Source of the DNA: a virus
IMG/VR virus record: IMGVR_UViG_3300045772_000004
Location: 1-22,145 of that record
Strand: one strand, 5' to 3'
DNA: 22,145 bases
In this document: positions 1 through 8,332 of the stretch, piece after piece
Position numbering within the stretch: position 1 is the first letter of the stretch
How the letters are laid out: each line of letters begins with the position of its first letter
Program-made: the position numbers and the translations under genes
The notes under the pieces: model-generated
Databases searched by the model: none
Told to the model about the DNA's origin: nothing
Seen by the model: only the letters and a program-made list of their open reading frames with translations

Positions 1-998
1 GCCGCGCCGTAAGCATCATAGACACTCGCGCCAATCGCTGTCTGGATGTTTGCGCTGGTTGCTTGAGCCGGGGCCGCGCTGGTGGCGTACCAGGCTAGCC
101 CGGTAAACGGTGTAACACCCGCCACAACCGCGCCACCGCCCGTCGGGTAGTAAGCCGGAGAATAGGCCGTGCCACTCTGCACTGTGCCACTGCCTGTGCC
201 TCCCGTAAAGGTGCAGGTCGTAGTAGTGCAGCTTACCCCGGCGCCTGTGAACGTAAACGCACCTGTGTTGCTATTGATGCTTGAAACGCCGCCGCCATTC
301 GCAATCCACGCTCCCGCTGCATCGCATACCTGCGTGCCCGTTCCCCCGGTCGGGCAAGTCACCACTTGCGAATTGGCGCTACTGCTGCTGGTCCATTCCG
401 TCCCTCCATTCAGCGTGAATCCCGGCGTAGAAATCGCCCCGGTAAATGTTGCTCCAGCAAGAGGCGCATAGGCGCTCAGATTTAGAAAGTTCGCTGGAAT
501 CTGATTGGTCGCGTTGTAGGTGCTTCCCCATGATGTGCCGCTATTCACTTCCGGTATTCCTGTGCCGTCAGGGTAGATCATGCCGCCGCCGCTGCCCTTT
601 ATCTCTTGTTCAATCTCCGTCACCTTATCCAAACTGCTTTCGACATTTGCGGGAAGATCAGGCATATATGGAGTGTATTGAGTCAACTGTGTAATGGGTG
701 TAACCCTTTGCAGGACAAGCGTCTGCGCAGTGGGGCAGGCCGTGTTCAGCGTTACACTTCCACCGTTATCGTAGTTGTTGTTTACCGGAACGATGGTATA
801 GGCAGACGACGATAGAACAGTACCGTTCTGCACTACAGTCATAGCCGTAGGGGCGCTGATAGGAAAGGTGAACGGAAATGGGCCTTGGCTATTGGAGCAA
901 ACAAAAGAGGCGCTGGTCGCGATTCCAGTAACGGTCGCGTTGGCGAGTACCGGCAGCAACATCGCAGCAAATAGAATTAACAGTAGTTTTTTCACCAT
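1..998 (-). CDS. Tail fibre / receptor-binding protein with N-terminal signal peptide (3' end beyond window)
   Basis: The reading frame opens with ATG at 998 and stays open to base 1, giving 332 visible codons with no stop, so the gene is cut by the window edge. Residues 1-21 look like a Sec leader: Lys3-Lys4, a Leu/Ile/Phe/Ala core, then A-N-A at 19-21 as a cleavage site. Residues about 25-135 resemble the T7-fibre-type attachment domain: beta-rich, then an R-x-TP-x-TQ motif (98-104) and a helix (about 118-134) like the ERRTPxTQ...LDxxT region of podovirus fibres. After it come Gly/Thr/Ser-rich beta repeats such as YAPLAGATFTG (177-187), GAFTFTGAG (from about 247) and a C-T-T-T-T-C segment. 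The start overlaps the ATP-grasp gene stop by 7 bp. Fibre role is inferred from domain style and position after the ejection proteins. A host-exported adhesin is the alternative. Confidence 0.72.
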   Translation of the reverse strand, partial: MVKKLLLILFAAMLLPVLANATVTGIATSASFVCSNSQGPFPFTFPISAPTAMTVVQNGTVLSSSAYTIVPVNNNYDNGGSVTLNTACPTAQTLVLQRVTPITQLTQYTPYMPDLPANVESSLDKVTEIEQEIKGSGGGMIYPDGTGIPEVNSGTSWGSTYNATNQIPANFLNLSAYAPLAGATFTGAISTPGFTLNGGTEWTSSSSANSQVVTCPTGGTGTQVCDAAGAWIANGGGVSSINSNTGAFTFTGAGVSCTTTTCTFTGGTGSGTVQSGTAYSPAYYPTGGGAVVAGVTPFTGLAWYATSAAPAQATSANIQTAIGASVYDAYGA

Positions 999-2245
999 AA
1001 TCCCCATCCCCTCAGTTCTGCGATCTTCTTCTCGATGATCGGGAATGACCGCGTAAACGCTTCCACTTGAAGTCCCTTGAGCGAGCCGCTGATTTCTTTG
1101 CACTCTTCCATGCAATTCTCGATAGAGTCTCCGCACGCAACCACAGCGGCGATGCGTGGCCCCGCCCCTTGTGGCATAATCCATGTCTTCCCTTTGAATT
1201 CGCTGTTGTAGCGGAACTTGATCTGCGAGCGGTGCTCATGGGGAAAGTCTACCATGAGTGGATGGTTATTGGCCCAGTCGGAATGGATGTTCAACTGCAC
1301 CCCGAACTTGCCTGCATACTCCGGCTCTACCATCTTTCCTGTAGACCCTTGCCATAGAATATCGGCAAGATTCTTGATCCAGTTCAACTCCAACTCCATC
1401 GGCGGCGATCCGGCGCGGCAGCATGGGTCTTGAAGGTAGATGTGAGTTTTGTCCGCTCTCGATTCCAGTGACAGAAAATTCCGGTATCCGTAGCTTTTGA
1501 GTGTGTGAGATAATTTGGCGTAAATGTCCCTCAGCTTTCCCGGCATCTTTGCCCACGGCTTCACTTCGCCAACGTAGCACTCGCCCTTCTCTTCGGTCCC
1601 TAAAACGGCTGTAGAGGGATACTGGCCGTCAATACAATGCGTGTCGATAGCCAGGTCCAGCGTGTCTTTCAGGTTCGGCTCAACGATGTACGTCATGCTC
1701 TCGGCTACCGGACCTAGCCTCGCTTCAATGTCGTCCAGCTTGCTCTTGCCGAGGTCGTAGCCCTCCACCGCAAAGCTCTCGAAGTCGCCTCGCGCCTTGT
1801 TGCCCTTGATCCACAATTTCTCATTGTCGTGAGCCTTGATGTACTTCCGCACCGCCGTCATGCCCTTGATGGCTTCATACGGCCCCTGCGAGATGCCAAG
1901 CTCGGCAAAGTGTTCCTTTGCGTCCTTGCGGTAGATTTCCAGATCGTCACCGTCGAAAGAACCCCATACTCGCTTGCCGATGGATTGCAGATGTGCCTGT
2001 ACCGGCCCCTGGTAGATGTCTGGGAAGATGAACAGATCGCAGTCGTCTATGACTTGATGCAGATCGTCGATGCGCTCTACCTTTTCATCGCCCTCGCCGA
2101 CTTCAAGATGGGCGCTAAAGGGGAAGCCCGACACCCAATTTGATGCGTAATAGACCTTCCCGAACGAATCTGCCAGCGTCCGGGAAAGCTCAGAGAACAG
2201 CCCATTGTCGATGACCGCACAACTTCTCGTAGAATAATCACTCAA
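992..2245 (-). CDS. ATP-grasp protein related to phosphoribosylamine-glycine ligase (PurD-like)
   Basis: This 417-aa protein resembles the ATP-grasp family, nearest in layout to PurD (GAR synthetase), of similar length. Residues 1-90 form a pre-ATP-grasp alpha/beta region. Residues about 143-158 (KLWIKGNKARGDFESF) fit the ATP-lysine and glycine-rich loop. YIVEP (186-190) fits the adenine-hinge strand ending in Glu. DPCCRAGSPP (273-282) lines up with the metal-binding EFNxRFGDPE of PurD, and a G-D-S-x-E helix (372-) matches PurD's C-terminal domain. Asp and Cys replace the usual Glu and Asn metal ligands, so the chemistry may differ or be lost. The start is TTG at 2245, preceded by a near-perfect AAGGAGG 9 bases upstream, and it overlaps the stop of the ejection-protein gene as TTGA. 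Family membership is my reading of motifs. The substrate is unknown, and purine synthesis is unlikely given the setting between ejection and fibre genes. Confidence 0.6.
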   Translation of the reverse strand: MSDYSTRSCAVIDNGLFSELSRTLADSFGKVYYASNWVSGFPFSAHLEVGEGDEKVERIDDLHQVIDDCDLFIFPDIYQGPVQAHLQSIGKRVWGSFDGDDLEIYRKDAKEHFAELGISQGPYEAIKGMTAVRKYIKAHDNEKLWIKGNKARGDFESFAVEGYDLGKSKLDDIEARLGPVAESMTYIVEPNLKDTLDLAIDTHCIDGQYPSTAVLGTEEKGECYVGEVKPWAKMPGKLRDIYAKLSHTLKSYGYRNFLSLESRADKTHIYLQDPCCRAGSPPMELELNWIKNLADILWQGSTGKMVEPEYAGKFGVQLNIHSDWANNHPLMVDFPHEHRSQIKFRYNSEFKGKTWIMPQGAGPRIAAVVACGDSIENCMEECKEISGSLKGLQVEAFTRSFPIIEKKIAELRGWGLW

Positions 2246-5200
2246 AAGAGTTTACCTCCTTGGCGAATTACCCCCTTAGCTCCCGATAGAGGTTTCCCGG
2301 ACGCTGGCAGCACTCCCTTTTCCTTTTCGCCGGTCGCTGCGGCGCTTTTATCTTGTGTGGTGGTCATGCCTGCAACCGCCGTAGTGTATTCGAGTAGGCT
2401 GTGTTGCTCCTGGTCCGTCGCCATCTCCACGATGTTCTTTAGAGTGAACGGAGCGAAATGGCTGGCTACATACAAGCCCTGATGCCAATCTTTCTCTAGA
2501 TGGGTATCATCTGGCTTGTTGATAGGCTTGCCGCCATATTGTTTATTCTCCGCAAGGCCGATGACAGATTCGCCTATCGGCCCCAACTTGCCGACAATGA
2601 ACTTCGCTGTGCCCATCAACTCACCGTCGTTTATCATCCGGTGCGTCCACGTGATGAAATCTTTCGGCGCTCCTGCAAAGAACCAATTTGCGCTCTTTCC
2701 GCCACCTAATTGCACCATCTCAGGATGCTTCGGATCGTAGGTTCCACCGATCATCTTGCTTGCTGCCGCAGTCATGGCAAAGCCGGTAGCGGCAGACTTG
2801 AAGAAGAAGGCGCGGGAGGCAGAGCCAGCCGGACCACCTTGCAGAGCGTACTTTACGTTGGCGATATTCGAGAATGTCCAGTCGGGAGCAAGCATCACCA
2901 TTCGCGCCAATGCGACTGCATTACGTCCCATGCCCATCATCTCGAAGTTCAGACCACCGTAAGCCGCATTTACCTCTTTGGCTATCGAGCGGCGGGCCGC
3001 GAACATCTCTGCGTTGCTTGCCTCTGGGTTCTTTGCAATCCATCGGGCAATCTTGAGTGAGGAGTCCATCACTTTGAATTTGGTCTGGATTACATCGAAA
3101 GTCTCATGCGTCAACCAGTGCGCTATGGCCTCTGACTGTTTGATACCCGGAAGTTCACGCGCCCGGTCGAAGAAGGAAAGCGTCTCCGCGCTCGTAGGTT
3201 TGAATCCTTCAATCACTTCGTACTGATGCCCGGACTTGGTTGTCTTTAGTCCATCCGCCGCCCACTCGCGCAACGCAGCCTTAAACTCAGGAGCTTCAAT
3301 ATCGGAGACAAGAGCCTTGCCGAAGTCGGTAAACGCCATATTGTTCATGGCGGTGATGGTCAGCGCCTTCATGTGAAAGACAGATAATCCAAGCTCGATT
3401 CCTTTCGTATACGCCTGGACGTGCAAGAACTTTGCAATGCCGGGAATCTTTGATAAGACATTCTTTTCAAAGATGGGATTCAGCGCCTCAGCTACGATCT
3501 TGGGAACGTAGAGGCTGCTTTGTCCTGGGCGTAATGGTGCCCACCCGTCCGGGTGATCTTCCGGCGTTCCTTCTACTCCAAGCCTTGTGTTTTCCAACTC
3601 CGTCTCAAGCATCTTGGTGGCGACTTTTTGCGCATGACTCTCGCCGTAAACCTGCATCGAATCGAGCGCGTTGAGCGTCCGGTAATCAACCTCACTCTTC
3701 TTTAGAGAATCAAGTAGGTGAACTCCCGTTCTTTCTGCGGAGAACTTGCCAAGCGGCCCCGGCTCTTCGCCCTTCACCAAAATGCGGTGCGTGTAGTTCT
3801 CAGGCGGTATTCTGCTCTCAAGGAATCCGAGTTCGCGTCCTTCGTTGAGTGCAGGCGTGTAGTACGCAGTCAGCTTTTTATCTGCCTCCAACATCGCCCT
3901 AGTCGGGTTCAATGCGCGTTCGATTACGGGGATGAGCGGCTTTAACTTTGGGTCATCGCCGACTTTGATACGCTCAAGTTGTGAGCGCAACCCGTCCGGG
4001 CCTTCAACGAACCCTTTGTAATCGCGGTAGAAAGTTAGCGCCTCTTGATCTACCTGCTCAGGTGTCAACTTTTGAAGGCTTTCGCGCAACTGATTCGTGA
4101 AGGCTACGCGGGTATCACGCTGGCCCACATAGAGGATTCGCAGCACTTCTTTCGCATAGCCGCTACTGACGTTTCCGGCCTTGATGTCGTTCAACCCTTT
4201 GCGGAGCACTCCCAGGCGTTGAATGTTCTCTCTGGACATTCCGCCGATTCCATCTTCGCCTTCCAGCAAGTCGCGCCCATGCACACGATTCCGCGCTTCC
4301 GCGTAATCTTCGGAGTGAAACTCCTGATTCTTCCCGCCCGCAACATCTTCCCACATTTCAGCCACAAGAGGCTCGTTTACCTTCATCCACGCCCGCGCCA
4401 CAGGACGTGTAAGGAATTTGCCATCGGGAGTGACGAATCCCCGCCCAGATTTCATCTCAGCGCGGTTGTAAAGTTCGTCGATGGTTTCAGTTCCCTTGTC
4501 GCCGCCTCCAGCTTCCAGCGCCTCTTTTTTCAGCGCCCACGCCCGGTCAATCGTCTCCTGATCGTGGATTGCTGGATTTTGCAACACGTCATCCGCGAGT
4601 GCGGGGTCGGCTTCCAGTTCAGCCATCGTTACCGGCTTTTGAGCCAAGACGCGCTCTGCAAGGTTCGCGTGATGTTCACCGTCGTCCGCCTCAATGAAAC
4701 CCTCTCCTACCCGAATTGCGGACCGTAGACCCGGCTGAGGCTCAGGCTTAACAGGAGGCTGTGCGGCCATCTTCTCGCCTGTCTCTTGCGGTGTAGTTCC
4801 ATCCTTGGCGTACACGTCCATCGCGGCCTGTTTGATGTCTGCCCTCTTGAGCAGCAAACCGCCCGTCGCCAGATTCAGCGGAATGACCATTAGGGCTGAA
4901 TCCTCAAAGTCTCGCAAGCGTGGAACCTGCCCGTTCAATAGCGAGCCAACCGTGGTAATCGCCGCCGCCTGGTATGCACCCTTCATGGCGATGGTAGACA
5001 GCGGTTTCCCGGCCAGCATACCGGGCACAGGAAGCTCCCCGGCGATAGCAAAGGCTTCCGCCCCTAATCCGCCCTTGGTAGCCTCCCAGAGCGCATCCCC
5101 GGCCCTCGTGGTCAAGTCCTGAAAGTCTTTTACGTCGCCTTTTTGGTAGTGGTCCATCATCGTCTTGCGAAGACCTGCATCAAAAGCGGAACCGCCGACG

Positions 5201-5679
5201 AATCCACCTATCGCCGCGCCCGGTACTACCGCATCCGCGAGTGCGCCGCCGATAGTCGGAATCAAGACCACCGGATCAGTGGCGAAGCTAACGGCGTTAT
5301 GGACAAACCGCTCAAGGGCGTTGGTAGACTTAAATGGTTCTGGGGCTTTGCCGCGCAAGAGCATACCTAGAGGGGTTTCCTCAAACCCGGTTTCCGCCGC
5401 ATCGAGAAATCCCTTGTCATTGTCGTAATCTCCGCCTGCATCTCGCAGTTGGCGCTCGATCTCTTCGCGGTTCTGATAGGCGTAACCAGCATCTACCCCA
5501 AGCATCTGCGAATGAACTCCCGCCTTGAATGAATCTGAGGCGAGGTCTGGTGTGATCTCCGGTCCAGAATACAGCCGTTCACCTGTCGCTGGATCAATTT
5601 GAGGCGCGGCATATTGGTCCCACTTATCAGGAGCAGGTTGGGTTGGCACCGCGTACTGGTCCCACTTGTCACCTGGCAT
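2242..5679 (-). CDS. Large internal virion / DNA-ejection protein (gp16-like position)
   Basis: This is a 1145-aa protein whose length and position, third after gp14- and gp15-like genes, match the largest ejected core protein of podoviruses, which helps form the trans-envelope DNA channel. The N-terminus carries a short tandem motif, DKWDQYA at residues 4-10 and 18-24, of the type common at the start of phage ejection proteins. Gly/Ala-rich hydrophobic stretches (about 125-170 and 200-280) could insert into membrane. The C-terminal third has an AYGGLN...LAPDWT motif, which I recall from very large phage proteins. I see no lytic transglycosylase active-site motif, unlike T7 gp16. I chose ATG at 5679 because AGAAGGA lies 8 bases upstream and it overlaps the upstream stop by 11 bp; an in-frame ATG at 5703 has a weaker site. 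Function is inferred from context. Confidence 0.7.
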   Translation of the reverse strand: MPGDKWDQYAVPTQPAPDKWDQYAAPQIDPATGERLYSGPEITPDLASDSFKAGVHSQMLGVDAGYAYQNREEIERQLRDAGGDYDNDKGFLDAAETGFEETPLGMLLRGKAPEPFKSTNALERFVHNAVSFATDPVVLIPTIGGALADAVVPGAAIGGFVGGSAFDAGLRKTMMDHYQKGDVKDFQDLTTRAGDALWEATKGGLGAEAFAIAGELPVPGMLAGKPLSTIAMKGAYQAAAITTVGSLLNGQVPRLRDFEDSALMVIPLNLATGGLLLKRADIKQAAMDVYAKDGTTPQETGEKMAAQPPVKPEPQPGLRSAIRVGEGFIEADDGEHHANLAERVLAQKPVTMAELEADPALADDVLQNPAIHDQETIDRAWALKKEALEAGGGDKGTETIDELYNRAEMKSGRGFVTPDGKFLTRPVARAWMKVNEPLVAEMWEDVAGGKNQEFHSEDYAEARNRVHGRDLLEGEDGIGGMSRENIQRLGVLRKGLNDIKAGNVSSGYAKEVLRILYVGQRDTRVAFTNQLRESLQKLTPEQVDQEALTFYRDYKGFVEGPDGLRSQLERIKVGDDPKLKPLIPVIERALNPTRAMLEADKKLTAYYTPALNEGRELGFLESRIPPENYTHRILVKGEEPGPLGKFSAERTGVHLLDSLKKSEVDYRTLNALDSMQVYGESHAQKVATKMLETELENTRLGVEGTPEDHPDGWAPLRPGQSSLYVPKIVAEALNPIFEKNVLSKIPGIAKFLHVQAYTKGIELGLSVFHMKALTITAMNNMAFTDFGKALVSDIEAPEFKAALREWAADGLKTTKSGHQYEVIEGFKPTSAETLSFFDRARELPGIKQSEAIAHWLTHETFDVIQTKFKVMDSSLKIARWIAKNPEASNAEMFAARRSIAKEVNAAYGGLNFEMMGMGRNAVALARMVMLAPDWTFSNIANVKYALQGGPAGSASRAFFFKSAATGFAMTAAASKMIGGTYDPKHPEMVQLGGGKSANWFFAGAPKDFITWTHRMINDGELMGTAKFIVGKLGPIGESVIGLAENKQYGGKPINKPDDTHLEKDWHQGLYVASHFAPFTLKNIVEMATDQEQHSLLEYTTAVAGMTTTQDKSAAATGEKEKGVLPASGKPLSGAKGVIRQGGKLF

Positions 5680-7852
5680 TGGGATGGTCCTTCTTGAACG
5701 CATCTACCTGATCTACGGGAATGTGATATGTCTTTCCGCCATCTGTGAATGTTTGCGGTTTGGTTTGCCTTAACCACGCTGGCACACCAGGAGACGACAA
5801 TGGGAGAACACTCATGAGGCGATTCCAGTTCTGAGTAACCAAATCTTGAGGAGTTTGTACAGGGAACATCTGACTCACCCTGTCTGCAATCTGCTTCTGA
5901 ACGGCCGGTTTTAGCGCATCTTGCATGACCTCCATCTTGTTCCGCTCTGGATGCGCGTTGACCTCTTGGCGGAACGCAGCCCATGTCTCAACTGCCATCT
6001 CGTTGTCTCGTGCCGCTTGCTGCACATGAATCGTAGTCTGCCCTTCGGACGCATTCTTCGGCAAAGGCGGAAGGGTAAACGTATCGCTTAGTAACCCAAT
6101 CGCTGCGCGGTAAGTTGGGTCTTTTTGCGATTCCGTCGCCGCATCTATCAACTGCGTCCTATCCCTGGAAACGAGTCCCGGCATGGTGCGAAGTTCTATC
6201 GGCGTATAAATCTTCCCCGACTTAATTTCCGTAAGAACATTCAACGCCGTATCGCTGCTTTTCTGCTCTTGCTCCTGCCGCGCTTCCTGTCGTTCGGCTA
6301 AAGATATTGAACGGTTGACGCGATAATTCTCATCCCACTTCGACAAAAGATAGCTTCGTCCATGAGCGGAGATTTCCGAGTCAGGAATCTGGAATATCTG
6401 AGGGCGTGTCATTTTCGCAATGTTCGGCTCGTACTTGTCGATAGCCTTTATGTCATTGTCTGCTGCTTCTTTCTCCCACTCCGCTCTCTGACGCGTGACC
6501 TCCTGCTGCAACTTCTCGCCCATAACGCGGTCAGGTTTCCCGTCAGGAGTAACGGCCCCTATGCTCTTGAGAAAGTCTCCGTCGTCAACGGCATTCTCTC
6601 GCGCCTCGTAATCGCCCTTCCCGTTGTTTGTATACGGGAACTTCCCGAAAGCATCGTGCATGTTGTTGAGGACGCTGTTCAAGTTCTGAGATTCGGCAAG
6701 GTTATTCAGTTCACGGTCCTTCATCTCCGCTGCCGTCAGAGTTGTGTTTCTTTCGTCCAGGTTCATGCCGTCTACCAGCGGATGGTCAGACGGTGATCCA
6801 CTCACTGATGGTCGAGAATCCCCCCTATTGTGGAGTTTATTGGCGTAGGCGTCGGCATCATCTGGATTGTCAAACTTACCAAGGTTCTCCCCAGTAGAAA
6901 GATAGTGCTGCCGTGCGGCCTCAAACATGGCCTTCTCTTCCGCGCTTCCCTCTGCGGGTTTCTTCCCGTCGGGAGTCAGAAACTTTCCATCTACAACCGT
7001 TGGTACAAGAACCTCTTTTCCGTCCTGCTCGAAGGATGTTGAATACTCGCTGCTGTGCGTACCATCTTCATTTTGAACAGTTGGACGATTCCATATCGGG
7101 AGATTTCCTTCCTCTACCATTCCTTTCGGCTTAGCCCCAACCGTAAAATTCGTGGACGCATCGCCGCTTCCGCGCAGCATTTTAATTACCCGTTGCCTGT
7201 CTTCCGCTTTAGGGCTGTTCGCCAGCGCCCCAATCGTGTCCATCTTGGAAGCCTTCAGCCACTTGTCGTAATGCGCGTCGGCCTGCTCCTGGGTCATGGT
7301 CCCATGCTTGACTGAGGATGCAAGCAAAATTCTCTCATCGTTCTCAGCTAAGGTCGTATCGCCGCCACTGGCAGCCGCAAGCACGTAATCCCCGCTGTAC
7401 TTTGTGCCCAACATCTCGTTCGCGGCCAGGTCATTTTCCGTGGTGACTTTCGCTTGCCTTACAGTCGCCAAATCCTGTATGCCTAGACTTTGATGTGCGC
7501 TGTAAAACTGCAACGCTCTGGACACTTTTGGATTCTTTTGTGAATTTATAGCCTCTTGCGCTTGCTCATCAAAACCCCGCCGAATGTCTTGCATCTGCTC
7601 TGGGGTAGTAGCCTTTCCTATCGCCCCATGAGCTTGAGCCTCAAGAGCATCTATCGCTATCTCGCCCTGCTTTACCTCTACTGTCTCTTGCGCCTCCTGC
7701 ATTTTCTGGGCAACATGGAACCCCATTTCTGCCACGCTGCCCATTTGCTCCGCAGCGTTCGCCATTGCCGCGCCTGGTTCTCCGGCGATACGGGGGTTCA
7801 TCTCCGGCTTAGGAGTCATTGTGGGCGCTACGATTTGGGGAATTTCGGCCAA
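5669..7852 (-). CDS. Internal virion protein (gp15-like position) with embedded small virion-associated domain
   Basis: This 727-aa protein is mostly helical and rich in Gln, Glu and Ala (coiled-coil-like around 30-140 and 470-560), as expected of a core/ejection protein. Residues about 243-344 form a distinct compact domain: G-N-L-x-x-x-NRP at 249-256, then KEVLVPTVVDG, H-Y-x-x-TGENLGKFD and ADAYANKLHNR. I recognise this as a domain that recurs in many unrelated phage virion proteins (NRPxVxNxDGT...VLIPTV...GxHLGxFDxPxxAxxYAxxLH). It seems inserted between helical parts. Start is TTG at 7852, with AGGAGG 8 bases upstream. The gene follows the 155-aa core protein after 12 bp, and its end overlaps the next ejection gene. 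No enzymatic motif is evident. The role is inferred from position and composition. Confidence 0.68.
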   Translation of the reverse strand: MAEIPQIVAPTMTPKPEMNPRIAGEPGAAMANAAEQMGSVAEMGFHVAQKMQEAQETVEVKQGEIAIDALEAQAHGAIGKATTPEQMQDIRRGFDEQAQEAINSQKNPKVSRALQFYSAHQSLGIQDLATVRQAKVTTENDLAANEMLGTKYSGDYVLAAASGGDTTLAENDERILLASSVKHGTMTQEQADAHYDKWLKASKMDTIGALANSPKAEDRQRVIKMLRGSGDASTNFTVGAKPKGMVEEGNLPIWNRPTVQNEDGTHSSEYSTSFEQDGKEVLVPTVVDGKFLTPDGKKPAEGSAEEKAMFEAARQHYLSTGENLGKFDNPDDADAYANKLHNRGDSRPSVSGSPSDHPLVDGMNLDERNTTLTAAEMKDRELNNLAESQNLNSVLNNMHDAFGKFPYTNNGKGDYEARENAVDDGDFLKSIGAVTPDGKPDRVMGEKLQQEVTRQRAEWEKEAADNDIKAIDKYEPNIAKMTRPQIFQIPDSEISAHGRSYLLSKWDENYRVNRSISLAERQEARQEQEQKSSDTALNVLTEIKSGKIYTPIELRTMPGLVSRDRTQLIDAATESQKDPTYRAAIGLLSDTFTLPPLPKNASEGQTTIHVQQAARDNEMAVETWAAFRQEVNAHPERNKMEVMQDALKPAVQKQIADRVSQMFPVQTPQDLVTQNWNRLMSVLPLSSPGVPAWLRQTKPQTFTDGGKTYHIPVDQVDAFKKDHPNAR

Positions 7853-7864
7853 TTTACCAGCCTC

Positions 7865-8332
7865 CTACATTGAACCCATGAATCCTGTACTCGGCGAATT
7901 CATTGAAAGTGAGGCCATCATTCCGGCCTTAGACAAGCCAGCGATTGCTGTGCTGATTCCGCCTATTGTGCCAGACCACGCCGCTACCTTGCCGTAATAC
8001 TTTTGCAGCACCGCCTCTTCCGTTCCGGCCTGAGATTCGCTTTCCTGCTCCACTCCACTCTGCGCGGCAGTGTGCGCCATCATCAGCAAGGGAGAGCCGG
8101 AAGCAATGTCCACTCCAGCCCGCGCGTAAGCCGTTGCCTGTTTGCCAATGAGGTTGGAATACTTCGCCTCAGAGGTCTGCATTTTCTGCTGCATCTGGTC
8201 AAGAGAGATTTGCGCGTTGTAGTCGTAAGCGCCTTGCTCCTCCTGGCCTTGCTCTAACTGTCCAAACCCGGCGGCGAGTCCGCTAAAGGCACTCTCACCG
8301 GCGAAGAGCATCATCAGAGATTGCGGGTCCAT
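7865..8332 (-). CDS. Internal virion protein, gp14-like
   Basis: This 155-aa protein has the layout of small podovirus internal core proteins (T7 gp14-like). An N-terminal Gly/Ala-rich segment (9-25) leads into a Gln-rich helix with YNAQ at 38-41. An ARAGVDIASGSPL motif (70-82) resembles the ARAGVxxxSGSPL signature common in this group, and a Gly/Ile/Ala-rich hydrophobic C-terminal stretch (about 118-140) may contact membrane. In T7 such a protein is ejected first and is thought to form a pore in the outer membrane. The start ATG overlaps the tail tubular B stop by one base (TGATG), with GGAGG 4 bases upstream, so translation is probably coupled. It leads the trio with the 727- and 1145-aa proteins. 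Confidence 0.75.
   Translation of the reverse strand: MDPQSLMMLFAGESAFSGLAAGFGQLEQGQEEQGAYDYNAQISLDQMQQKMQTSEAKYSNLIGKQATAYARAGVDIASGSPLLMMAHTAAQSGVEQESESQAGTEEAVLQKYYGKVAAWSGTIGGISTAIAGLSKAGMMASLSMNSPSTGFMGSM

Noticed and set aside
169-471. Plus-strand Pro/Val-rich frame of 100 codons
   Set aside because: It mirrors the Gly/Thr-rich fibre repeats on the minus strand; the Pro/Val bias is the reverse complement of Gly/Thr codons.
992-2245. Reading the ATP-grasp protein as a true purine-pathway purD
   Set aside because: The metal-ligand motif is altered and no other purine gene is nearby; the virion-gene setting argues for another role.
4045-4728. Plus-strand open frame of 227 codons
   Set aside because: It lies wholly antisense to the 1145-aa ejection protein gene, has no ribosome site of note, and its text is Arg/His/Phe-rich without domain features, as expected of a shadow frame.
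5493-5984. Minus-strand frame of 163 codons across the ejection-gene junction
   Set aside because: It overlaps two well-supported genes in another frame and its text is Arg/Ser/Cys-rich with no domain pattern.
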